Source of the DNA: Nitriliruptor sp040882075
Lineage (GTDB): Bacteria; Actinomycetota; Nitriliruptoria; Nitriliruptorales; Nitriliruptoraceae
DNA: 52,664 nt
NCBI RefSeq assembly: GCF_040882075.1
Contig: NZ_JBBEBZ010000228.1
Span: 1 to 52,664 of the forward strand
Direction of reading: 5' to 3'
Shown here: piece after piece, positions 31,867 to 39,857 of the stretch
Numbering within the stretch: position 1 is the stretch's first letter
Layout of the letters: each line of letters opens with the position of its first letter
Translations under genes and position numbers: made by a program
The notes under the pieces: generated by a model
The model's input: only the letters and a program-made list of their open reading frames with translations
Told to the model about the DNA's origin: nothing
Databases searched by the model: none

Positions 31867-31919
31867 CCTCCCACGTCTCTGACCTCCCACGTCTCTGACC
31901 TCCCACGTCTCTGACCCCC
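31857..31919. repeat. 16-base tandem repeat reaching an assembly gap
   Basis: ACGTCTCTGACCTCCC occurs three times exactly (31857-31904) and once more incompletely before the N run. The first unit includes the end of the tetR gene. Total copy number unknown because of the gap. Confidence 0.85.
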
Positions 31920-32019
31920 NNNNNNNNNNNNNNNNNNNNNNNNNNNNNNNNNNNNNNNNNNNNNNNNNNNNNNNNNNNNNNNNNNNNNNNNNNNNNNNNN
32001 NNNNNNNNNNNNNNNNNNN
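31920..32019. other. Assembly gap of 100 N
   Basis: Exactly 100 N, the usual placeholder for an unknown gap size. A tandem repeat lies on each side, with different units, which is probably why assembly failed. Confidence 0.95.
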
Positions 32020-32064
32020 CCCCCACGGCCCCCACGGCCCCCACGGCCCCCACGGCCCCCACGG
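32020..32064. repeat. 9-base tandem repeat after the gap
   Basis: CCCCCACGG repeated five times exactly. Sits 69 bases before the thiolase-like gene. Copy number on the gap side is unknown. Confidence 0.85.
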
Positions 32065-32132
32065 TCCGCCCGGCGACGTCCGCCGTCCGGACGTCGCCCA
32101 CCGACCCTGCTCACACCACCGAGGAGATGCCC

Positions 32133-33671
32133 GTGGACGACCGACGAGCCGTGATCGTGGGTGTCGGCGAGGTGCTCGGCAACCGCGACCGCGATCCCGA
32201 CGCCGCCCGCGAACCGCTGGAGCTCATCCTCGAGGCGGTCCACGCGGCAGCGGGGGATGCCGGTGGCGGCGATGCCCTGCTGCGGGCGGTCGGCGACGTC
32301 TCGGCTGTGAGGACCAGCAGCTGGGCCTACGACGACGCTGCGGCCCTCGTCGCCCGGTCGATCGGCGCGGCCGCGCAGCACCTCGAGGACACGACCGTCG
32401 GCGGGCATTGGCCGACGCGGCTGCTCGAGCGGGCCGCTGCCCGGATCGCGTCCGGTGAGACCGAGGTCGCGCTGTTGGTCGGTGGTGAGGCGCAGGCCTC
32501 CGTCACCGCGCTCGCGAAGGCCGGGCGGGACCCGGTCGCCGCCGCGGGGTGGTCCGCGCAGCCGGGTGGTCCGCCGTCGTTCGATCCCTCGGAGCTCGGG
32601 ACCCCGCGGATGCTCGCGGGCGAGATCGTGCTGCCGGCGCGCGTCTACCCGATGTTCCAGAACGCGCTACAGGCCGACCTCGGGTTGGCGCCGTCCGAGG
32701 GGGTGCACCGATCGGCTGCGCTCTACGCCCGTCTCACGGAGGTCGCTGCGGCCAACCCCGCCGCCTGGAACCGCGAGGTGCGGACCCCCGACGACATCGC
32801 GACGGTCGCGCCGGGGAACCGGATGGTCGTCGAGCCCTACCCCCTCGCTGTGAACGCCATGCCCCACGTGGACCAGGCCGCCGCCGTGCTCGTCACGTCG
32901 GTCACCGCGGCTCGGGCGCACGGCATCCGCGAGGACCGGTGGGTCCACGTCTGGGGTGGAGCCGGGGCCACCGACACCGCCGACGTGCTCGAACGTCGCG
33001 CCTTCCACCGCTCAGTCGCCCTCGAGCTGGCGCTCGACCGAGCGATGGATCGCGCCGGGCTGACCGCGAGCGATCTGGAGCTGGTGGACGTCTACAGCTG
33101 TTTCCCGGTGGTCCCCGAGCTACTGATGCGGCACCTCGGCCTACCCGACGACGCCACCCCGAGTGCCACGGGCGGCCACGCGGCCTTCGGTGGTCCGCTC
33201 AGCAGCTACTCGCTGCACGCGATCGCCGCGACGACACGTCGGCTGCGACACGACGCGTCGGTGGCGATGGTCCACGCCAACGGCGGCTACCTCACCGAGC
33301 AGCACGTGACCGTCCTCGCCGATCGTGCCCACCCGGACGGGTACGTCGGTGACCCCGACCCGACCCCGGTCGACGCGACCGACGCCCCGCCGGTCCGCGA
33401 CGCTGCCGACCTGCTGCGCCAGGTCGACGGCCCGATCGACCTACGCATCGAGACCTGGACGGTCGAGCACGGGCGCGACGGCCAGCCCGCACGTGCCTAC
33501 GTGATCGGCCGGACCAGCGACGGCACGCGGGTCGCCGCCGCGACGGCGCCAGGTGACCTCGCCGCTGCCGCATCGCTGTCCCTCGCCGCGCTCCCATCCG
33601 GAGATCTGACCCACATCGGCCGCACCGTCGCGTTGACGTCGCTCGACGCCGGCCCCGTCATCGTCCCCTGA
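32133..33671 (+). CDS. Thiolase-like protein with C-terminal add-on domain, no canonical Cys
   Basis: 512 aa from GTG at 32133, with GAGGAG six bases upstream (ATG at 32127 abuts it). Thiolase fold: RRAVIVGVGEVLGN, VALLVGGEAQASV, DLELVDVYSCFPVVPELLMR and HANGGYLTEQHV. At the nucleophile position the sequence is VGGHWPTRLLERAA with no Cys, so normal acyl transfer is doubtful. A C-terminal beta-barrel-like extension of about 110 residues (WTVEHGRDGQPARAYVIG) matches thiolases with an additional domain. Followed closely by an enoyl-CoA hydratase gene. Confidence 0.87.
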   Translation: MDDRRAVIVGVGEVLGNRDRDPDAAREPLELILEAVHAAAGDAGGGDALLRAVGDVSAVRTSSWAYDDAAALVARSIGAAAQHLEDTTVGGHWPTRLLERAAARIASGETEVALLVGGEAQASVTALAKAGRDPVAAAGWSAQPGGPPSFDPSELGTPRMLAGEIVLPARVYPMFQNALQADLGLAPSEGVHRSAALYARLTEVAAANPAAWNREVRTPDDIATVAPGNRMVVEPYPLAVNAMPHVDQAAAVLVTSVTAARAHGIREDRWVHVWGGAGATDTADVLERRAFHRSVALELALDRAMDRAGLTASDLELVDVYSCFPVVPELLMRHLGLPDDATPSATGGHAAFGGPLSSYSLHAIAATTRRLRHDASVAMVHANGGYLTEQHVTVLADRAHPDGYVGDPDPTPVDATDAPPVRDAADLLRQVDGPIDLRIETWTVEHGRDGQPARAYVIGRTSDGTRVAAATAPGDLAAAASLSLAALPSGDLTHIGRTVALTSLDAGPVIVP

Positions 33672-33693
33672 CAACCTCACCGAGGAACCGACC

Positions 33694-34515
33694 GTGACCG
33701 ATCCCACCGCACCCGTGACCGACCCGCCGGCCGCCGACCCCGTCCTCGTGGAACGGATCGACCACACCGTGGTCGTCACGCTGAACCGTCCCGAGGCCCG
33801 CAACGCCGTCGACACCGAGGTGGCGACCCGCGTCGGCGCAGCGCTGGCCGAGGCGGACGCGGACCCGGAGGTGTGGTGCCTGGTGCTCACCGGCGCGGGG
33901 GACCGGTCGTTCTGCGCCGGCGCCGACCTCAAGGCGCTCGGTCGCGGCGAGCTCCCGCTCGTCCCCGAACACCCCGAGTGGGGGTTCGCGGGCTACGTCA
34001 GCCACGCCGTGTCGATCCCCACCATCGCGGCGGTCAACGGCCCAGCGCTCGGGGGTGGGACCGAGCTGGCGCTCGCTAGCGACCTGGTCGTCGCCGCCGA
34101 CACCGCAGCGTTCGGTCTGCCGGAGGTCAAGCGCGGGATCATCGCCGCGGCGGGAGGGGTGCTCCGGCTGCCGCAACAGCTGCCGACGAAGGTCGCCATG
34201 GAGGCGATCCTGACCGGCGACCCCATCACGGCCGAGGACGCCGCGCGGTGGGGCCTGATCAACCGGATCGTCCCGCAGGCCGAGGTGCTCGACCGGGCGC
34301 TCGAGTTGGCTGCCCGGGTCTGCGCGAACGCCCCGTTGGCGGTGCAGGCCAGCAAGCGGCTCGCGACCGGCATCGTGGACCGCAGCGTGCCGTCCGAGTC
34401 GGGCGACTGGGCGCGCAACCAGGCCGAGATCGAACGGGTCGGTGCGACCGCCGACGCGATGGAGGGCATCACCGCTTTCGCCCAGAAGCGCGCCCCCGTC
34501 TGGCAAGCCCGCTGA
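33694..34515 (+). CDS. Enoyl-CoA hydratase/isomerase (crotonase family)
   Basis: 273 aa from GTG at 33694, 22 bases after the thiolase-like gene. Crotonase motifs: VVTLNRPEARNAVD, the oxyanion hole FCAGADLKAL, and GPALGGGTELALASD with the first catalytic Glu, then AFGLPEVKRGI with the second. It hydrates enoyl-CoA in the cytoplasm. Together with the dehydrogenase at 29999 it covers the first two steps of beta-oxidation. Confidence 0.93.
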   Translation: MTDPTAPVTDPPAADPVLVERIDHTVVVTLNRPEARNAVDTEVATRVGAALAEADADPEVWCLVLTGAGDRSFCAGADLKALGRGELPLVPEHPEWGFAGYVSHAVSIPTIAAVNGPALGGGTELALASDLVVAADTAAFGLPEVKRGIIAAAGGVLRLPQQLPTKVAMEAILTGDPITAEDAARWGLINRIVPQAEVLDRALELAARVCANAPLAVQASKRLATGIVDRSVPSESGDWARNQAEIERVGATADAMEGITAFAQKRAPVWQAR

Positions 34516-34560
34516 CCCGCGGCGCCGGCTCCACCGATGTTCAGGCGGCAGGTCGTTCCC

Positions 34561-34664
34561 GCAACTTCCTGGGCTCCCGCCCAGGAAGTTGCGGCAGAGC
34601 CCGGCCGCACCGGCTCCGGCGAACGAGGTGATGCAACTTCCTGGGCTGCGGCCCAGGAAGTTGT
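34561..34664. repeat. Two copies of a 32-base perfect hairpin
   Basis: Copy 1 (34561-34592): arm GCAACTTCCTGGGC, loop TCCC, arm GCCCAGGAAGTTGC. Copy 2 (34633-34664): the same left arm, loop TGCG, right arm ending in T instead of C. The stem is 14 base pairs with a 4-base loop. They sit between two convergent genes and could act as a bidirectional terminator or a REP-like mobile hairpin. Confidence 0.8.
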
Positions 34665-34684
34665 CCGAGCGCAGCCGCCGAGGG

Positions 34685-34888
34685 TCAGGGGTGGGCGAGG
34701 TCGGCGAGCGGGTCGGCGTCGCGGGCCCTGCGCTTCTCGGCACGGAGGTACCCCCACAGACCGAAGTGCGCCAGGATCCCGACGCCGAGGACGACCGCCG
34801 GCACCCACTGGCCGTCGAACGCGAGGATGACCGCGGCGATGAACGCCAGGCCGACGAGCACGGCGCGGAGGGTGTTCAGGGCGTCCAC
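34685..34888 (-). CDS. Small two-helix membrane protein
   Basis: 67 aa from GTG at 34888. Two hydrophobic segments (LRAVLVGLAFIAAVILAF; VPAVVLGVGILAHFGLWGYL) and a charged cytoplasmic tail (RAEKRRARDADP). No motif recognised. Divergent from purL and ending at the twin hairpins. Confidence 0.62.
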   Translation of the reverse strand: MDALNTLRAVLVGLAFIAAVILAFDGQWVPAVVLGVGILAHFGLWGYLRAEKRRARDADPLADLAHP

Positions 34889-35019
34889 GTTCGAGCCTTC
34901 CAGCGGCGGTCGGGTGGGCCGGAGACGAGGGTACCCAGCGCCGGTGTCGGCTCCGGTCGCGGAGGGTGGCTGGAGTAGCCTCCGATCCTCCGCATCCCGC
35001 CCCGCGAAGGCCGTCCCAC

Positions 35020-37353
35020 GTGACCGAGCGCACCTTCCCCGCCGACGAGACGCTGACCCCCGAGCGGGCTCGCGAGCTCGGTCACGAGCTCGGTCTGCGC
35101 GGTGACGAGTACGACCAGGTCGTCGAGACCCTCGGCCGGACGCCGACGGTCTCCGAGCTCGGGATGTACTCGGTGATGTGGTCCGAGCACTGCTCCTACA
35201 AGTCGACCAAGATCCACCTGCGCGGCCTGGCCACCGAGGCGCGTCCCCACGAGCTCGGGGGGCAGGTCGGACGGGTGCTGGCTGGACCGGGGGAGAACGC
35301 CGGGGTCGTGGACGTCGGCGACGACCTCGCCGTCGCGTTCAAGATCGAGTCGCACAACCACCCGAGCTACGTCGAGCCCTACCAGGGGGCGGCCACCGGG
35401 GTCGGTGGGATCCTGCGGGACATCTTCACGATGGGTGCCCGGCCGATCGCGGTGATGGACCCGTTGCGCTTCGGCGACCCGGGCGGGTGGACCGACGGCA
35501 CGGGCCGCGAACGTCCGGTCGACGCCTTCCAGCGCCACCTCATCGACGGGGTCGTGCGCGGCGTCGGCGGGTACGGCAACTGCGTCGGTGTCCCGAACAT
35601 CGGCGGCGAGCTGGTGTTCGACGAGACCTACGCCGGCAACCCCCTCGTCAACGTGTTGGCCATCGGGGTGCTGCGCAAGGACCGACTGCAGCTCGCCAAG
35701 GCGGAACGCGTCGGTGACAAGGCGGTGCTGCTCGGGTCCGCCACGGGCCGCGACGGGATCGGCGGCGCGTCGGTCCTCGCCAGCCAGGAGTTCGACGACG
35801 CGCTCGAGGACAAACGACCCAACGTGCAGGTCGGCGACCCGTTCGCCGAGAAGCAGCTCATCGAGTGCTGCCTCGAGCTGTACGAACGCGACCTCGTCGC
35901 CGGCATCCAGGACATGGGCGCCGCCGGCATCGCCTGCTCGACCTCGGAGCTGGCGTCCAAGGCGTCGCTCGGGATGGACGTCGACCTCGACCTCGTCCAC
36001 CTGCGTGACCCGACGCTCGACTCCTGGGAGATCCTCTGCTCGGAGTCGCAGGAGCGCATGCTCGCGCTCGTCGGCCCCGCCGACCTCGACGAGGTGCTCG
36101 CCGTCGCTGCGAAGTGGGGCGTGCCCGCCTCGGTCATCGGCGAGGTCAGCGACGGCGACGCGCTCGTGCTCCACCGGCGCGGCGAGGTCATCGCCGACCT
36201 GCCGGCGCGATCGCTCGCCGACGAGGGCCCGACCTACGACCGCCCACGTGAGCGGCCGGGGTGGCTCGACGACTACGCGGCGGTCGACGCCGAGTCGCTC
36301 CGCCTGCCGGGTGAGGGTGGCGGTCCGGACGGGGCCCACGACCTCGGTGCCTTCGCCCTCGGGTTCCTGGCCTCCCCCAACATCGCCACCCCCGACTGGG
36401 TGACGCAGCAGTACGACCACCTCGTGCTCGGCGGCACCGTGCTCGCTCCGGGGATGGGGGACGCGGGGGTCGTGCGCCTGCCCGGTTCGAACCGGGCGGT
36501 CGCCTGCGCCACCGACGGCAACGGCCGCTGGTGCGAGCTCGACCCGGTCGAGGGCACACGCCGCGTGGTGGCCGAGGCGTTCCGCAACGTCGCCTGCGTC
36601 GGGGCCCGCCCGCTCGCCACCACCAACTGCCTGAACTTCGGCGATCCCGAGCGGCCCGAGATCATGTGGCAGCTGGCGGAGTCCATCCGCGCCCTCGGCG
36701 AGGCGACCCGCACCCTCGGCGTCCCCGTCACCGGTGGCAACGTGTCGCTCTACAACCAGACGCGAGGGCGGGCGATCCACCCGACCCCGGTCGTGGGGAT
36801 CCTCGGGGTGCTCGAGCACGCCGAGGACGCGATCGACATCGCGCTCGAGGACGAGGGTGACCTCGTGTTCCTGCTCGGCGCCCCGACCGCTCCCGGGCTC
36901 GCGGGATCGGAGCTGCAGCGCTACCTCGACGAGCCGCTCGGTGGCGTGCTGGCGCCGGTCGATCTCGAGCTCGAGGCAGCCATCGCCGAGGTGCTCCACC
37001 TCGCCGCCGCGGAGGGGTGGATCCACTCGGCGCACGACGTCGGCACGGGGGGGCTGCTGGTCGCGCTCGCCGAGTGCGCCGTGGCGGGGGACATCGGCGT
37101 GGACGTGGACGCCGGCGCCGGCCTGCCCCCCGCACAGGTGCTGTGCAGCGAGGCCCCAGGACGGGTGATCATCACGGTCCCGTCCCGTCGCGTGCGCGAG
37201 TTCGCGCAGCTCTGCGCTGATGCCGAGGTGCCGCTCGCGGACGTCGGCACGGTGGGTGGCGAACGGCTCACGATCCGTGGGTTGGTCGACCTGCCGATGG
37301 ACGAGGTGCGACGGGCCCTGACCGGTGGCCTCGCGGCGACGCTCGGGCGCTGA
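35020..37353 (+). CDS. purL: Phosphoribosylformylglycinamidine synthase subunit PurL
   Basis: 777 aa from GTG at 35020, the small-type PurL that needs PurS and PurQ. ATP-dependent conversion of FGAR to FGAM. Motifs: MYSVMWSEHCSYKSTKIHLR, FKIESHNHPSYVEPYQGAAT, GIQDMGAAGIACSTSELASK, and in the second half TTNCLNFGDPERPEIMWQL and VTGGNVSLYNQT, followed by HDVGTGGLLVALAECA. Full length with both duplicated halves. Separated by 5 kb from purQ. Confidence 0.97.
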   Translation: MTERTFPADETLTPERARELGHELGLRGDEYDQVVETLGRTPTVSELGMYSVMWSEHCSYKSTKIHLRGLATEARPHELGGQVGRVLAGPGENAGVVDVGDDLAVAFKIESHNHPSYVEPYQGAATGVGGILRDIFTMGARPIAVMDPLRFGDPGGWTDGTGRERPVDAFQRHLIDGVVRGVGGYGNCVGVPNIGGELVFDETYAGNPLVNVLAIGVLRKDRLQLAKAERVGDKAVLLGSATGRDGIGGASVLASQEFDDALEDKRPNVQVGDPFAEKQLIECCLELYERDLVAGIQDMGAAGIACSTSELASKASLGMDVDLDLVHLRDPTLDSWEILCSESQERMLALVGPADLDEVLAVAAKWGVPASVIGEVSDGDALVLHRRGEVIADLPARSLADEGPTYDRPRERPGWLDDYAAVDAESLRLPGEGGGPDGAHDLGAFALGFLASPNIATPDWVTQQYDHLVLGGTVLAPGMGDAGVVRLPGSNRAVACATDGNGRWCELDPVEGTRRVVAEAFRNVACVGARPLATTNCLNFGDPERPEIMWQLAESIRALGEATRTLGVPVTGGNVSLYNQTRGRAIHPTPVVGILGVLEHAEDAIDIALEDEGDLVFLLGAPTAPGLAGSELQRYLDEPLGGVLAPVDLELEAAIAEVLHLAAAEGWIHSAHDVGTGGLLVALAECAVAGDIGVDVDAGAGLPPAQVLCSEAPGRVIITVPSRRVREFAQLCADAEVPLADVGTVGGERLTIRGLVDLPMDEVRRALTGGLAATLGR

Positions 37354-37572
37354 GCGGAGCGGCTGCACGGGCCGCTGCGACGAGGTGGCACGGGCCGCCC
37401 AGGCCGGTTGGACCGGCGTCGACCGCGCCGTGCGAGCGGGTGCCGCACGCAGCGTGAACATCCCGCTGCGGGACGTCCACACGGTCGGGTCCGTGGCCCA
37501 TCGAACCCGTCCGTGCCGGGCACAGTCGCCGCGGAGCCGGGCCGCCGCTGATCCCCCGAGGAGGAGGCCGCG

Positions 37573-37866
37573 ATGGTCCACCACCCGCCCCTCGACGTCG
37601 TCCGCCGCACGGTCTCCCGTGCGACCCGGCCCGCCTTGGTCCCGTTCCGGGCTGCCCGGGACCTCGCCTCACACGCCACCCCGTCCGACGACGCCACCGC
37701 CGGGCACACCGATGCCCCAGGCTCCGAACTCGACGAGCTCGCCGCCCTCAGGGTCGCGAGCGCCGACGATGTCGAGGACCCGGCCCGCCGGGCGACCCGC
37801 TCCGCAGCTGCCTACCTCGAGACCCGCCGCGAGCGGTTGCGCCGCGAGCTCGACGAGCTCGCCTGA
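37573..37866 (+). CDS. Small hypothetical protein after purL
   Basis: 97 aa from ATG at 37573 with GAGGAGG upstream, which supports translation. Basic N-terminus (VVRRTVSRATRPALVPFR), an acidic middle, and a helical end with the repeated element ELDELA (ELDELAALRV and ELDELA at the terminus). No family recognised. The interval 37354-37572 holds no other gene. Confidence 0.58.
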   Translation: MVHHPPLDVVRRTVSRATRPALVPFRAARDLASHATPSDDATAGHTDAPGSELDELAALRVASADDVEDPARRATRSAAAYLETRRERLRRELDELA

Positions 37867-37938
37867 CCGGCGTTGCCGCAGCCGCCGCGCGGCCAGTCGC
37901 CGGCATCGGGGTCGTCGGGCTGCGTCGGCGGTCGGCCG

Positions 37939-39738
37939 TCAGGCGAACTTCGGCCGCCGACGGAGCAGCGCCGCCGTCGACAGCGCGAGCAGCCCCAGCA
38001 GCACCGAGCCGTTCGCGCCCGTGACCGGCAGGGGGCGGTCGTGGCTCACCGGCTGCGGTTCGACCTCGTCACCGGACCCGTCCGCAGGTCCCGCGACGGC
38101 GTCGCCTTCGTCGGGGCTGGGTCGGCCTGCCGTCCCGACGATCGGCAGCGAGCCCGCGAGCGTCACGTCGAGCACGGCCGGGACCCGTCCGCTCGCGTGC
38201 ATCAGCGAGTTGGTCGCGACCTGAACGTCGAGGTGGTCGCCCTCGGGGAGGGTGTAGGCCAGCCCCGGCATCGGCACGTCGACGGTGACCTCGCCGTCCG
38301 ACAGGTCGACCGCGATGGCGCCCTCCTGGAGGTTGAGCACCTCGCCGGCCTCGCGGTGGACGAACTTGACGAAGATGTGCGCCGTCGGTGATGCCTGGTC
38401 GAGCGGGACCGTGGTGCCCGACACCGTGACCGTGACGTCGGGGATCGCCAGGATCTCGAGCGGACCGTCCTCGGCCACGGCGACCGGGAACGTCGCGCCG
38501 CGCGGGTCGCCCTCTGCCGTCGGTACCGAGGTCGTGATCGGCAACCCCGGGATGCCCTCGGGCACGGCGATGAGACCGGCGAGCCCCTCGACGTCGGGGA
38601 TGTCGAGGACGGGAACCACGACGAGCCCCTCGGCCTGGCCCTCGAGCGGCACGGCCGTCGCGCCGGGCAGCGGCATGCTCGGCGCGGAACGCCACTCACC
38701 GTCGTTGGTCCGGTACTCGATCGGGGCGCCGGTGGCCACGTCCTCGCCCTTCAGGTGCCGGGCGAACCACGCAACGATGGCGTCGTCGAGGTGGGCGCGA
38801 TCGCCCGCGTCCGCGTAGGTGTCGGGACACGCGACGTGGCCGCCGCAGAAGGCGACGAACCGTGCCGGTGCCCCCTGGTCTCGGACGTGCTCGTAGATCC
38901 GGTAGCCGTCGGTGAGATCGAAGAGGGTGTCGACCGATCCCTGCATGACCAGCGTCGGCACGGTCACGGGGTCGGTCTCGCCGTAGGACGCGAGCGACGA
39001 CTTGGCGAAGAAGTCCAGGGTGTCCGGCCCGACGGTCCCGCTGGTGATGAACTCGGTGACGCCCTGGTCGATGGCGGGGTCGAGCCCCCCGTCCTGCGGC
39101 CCAGCCGGGCAGTCGGGGGACTGGCCGAGGAGGGTCGCGGTGGCCTTGCCCGCCGCGTAGAGGGCGGCGACCCACCCCTGGTTGACCACCTCGCCGGAGT
39201 AGAGCGAGTACCGCAGGTCGGCCCACGAGATCTCCGGAGCGAGCGCGTCGAGCCGGGAGTCGATCGACGCGGTCGCGGTCTGGATGCCGCCGGCGTACGA
39301 GCCGCCCGTCATGCCGACGATCGGGTCACCGTCGATGCTGGCGACCGGTGCGTTCGCGACGGCCCAGTCGATGAGCGCGGACACGTCCCGTCCCTCGAAC
39401 TGCGGGTCGTCGATACGCACGGTGCCGCCCGAGCACCCGAACCCTCGCTGGTCCCAGGTCAACACCGCGTAGCCCTCGTCGAGCAGACGCGCGAGCGTGC
39501 CGGTCCCGACCTCGGTCTCGCCGGTCCCACCCCACCCGTGGGTGCGCAGCACGAGCGGCACCGGCGCATCGTCGGACGCACCGGACGGCAGGAACAGCGT
39601 GGAGACGATCGGCGTGCCATCGAAGGACTCGACCACGTGGCTCGTGACCGTCGGCGCCTCCTGGGCGCTGGCGGGAGCCGTCGAGGCGACGAGGGCCACG
39701 GCGAGTGCCGCGGCCATCAGGCGGGGTGAGGTGCGCAC
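37939..39738 (-). CDS. Secreted CocE/NonD-type hydrolase with LPVTG sorting signal
   Basis: 599 aa from GTG at 39738. Signal peptide (MAAALAVALVASTAPASAQ), then an alpha/beta-hydrolase domain of the X-Pro dipeptidyl-peptidase S15/CocE family: RTHGWGGTGETE, TWDQRGFGCSGG, nucleophile Ser in GMTGGSYAGG, QGSVDTLFDL, and a His in CGGHVACPD. The C-terminal half is the jelly-roll found in this family. The end reads LPVTGANG, a hydrophobic segment and RRRPKFA, a classical cell-wall sorting signal. Probably surface-anchored esterase or peptidase. Confidence 0.88.
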   Translation of the reverse strand: MRTSPRLMAAALAVALVASTAPASAQEAPTVTSHVVESFDGTPIVSTLFLPSGASDDAPVPLVLRTHGWGGTGETEVGTGTLARLLDEGYAVLTWDQRGFGCSGGTVRIDDPQFEGRDVSALIDWAVANAPVASIDGDPIVGMTGGSYAGGIQTATASIDSRLDALAPEISWADLRYSLYSGEVVNQGWVAALYAAGKATATLLGQSPDCPAGPQDGGLDPAIDQGVTEFITSGTVGPDTLDFFAKSSLASYGETDPVTVPTLVMQGSVDTLFDLTDGYRIYEHVRDQGAPARFVAFCGGHVACPDTYADAGDRAHLDDAIVAWFARHLKGEDVATGAPIEYRTNDGEWRSAPSMPLPGATAVPLEGQAEGLVVVPVLDIPDVEGLAGLIAVPEGIPGLPITTSVPTAEGDPRGATFPVAVAEDGPLEILAIPDVTVTVSGTTVPLDQASPTAHIFVKFVHREAGEVLNLQEGAIAVDLSDGEVTVDVPMPGLAYTLPEGDHLDVQVATNSLMHASGRVPAVLDVTLAGSLPIVGTAGRPSPDEGDAVAGPADGSGDEVEPQPVSHDRPLPVTGANGSVLLGLLALSTAALLRRRPKFA

Positions 39739-39857
39739 GAGGGATCCGTTCGGGCCGCGCGGGAGGAGGGGCGTCCGGTGTCTTCGCCACCCGACGTGGG
39801 GTCTCCTGCCTCCGCTGCGCGGGCCGGGCGGCACGCCGGACCGGTAGCGTCCCGCGG

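Noticed and set aside
31857..32064. Possible CRISPR array around the first gap
   Set aside because: The units are 16 and 9 bases in uninterrupted tandem without spacers, and no cas genes are present.
34876..37584. 902-codon open frame on the minus strand across purL
   Set aside because: It mirrors purL codon for codon, has biased Arg/His/Asp-rich composition and no domain; long antisense frames are normal at this GC content.
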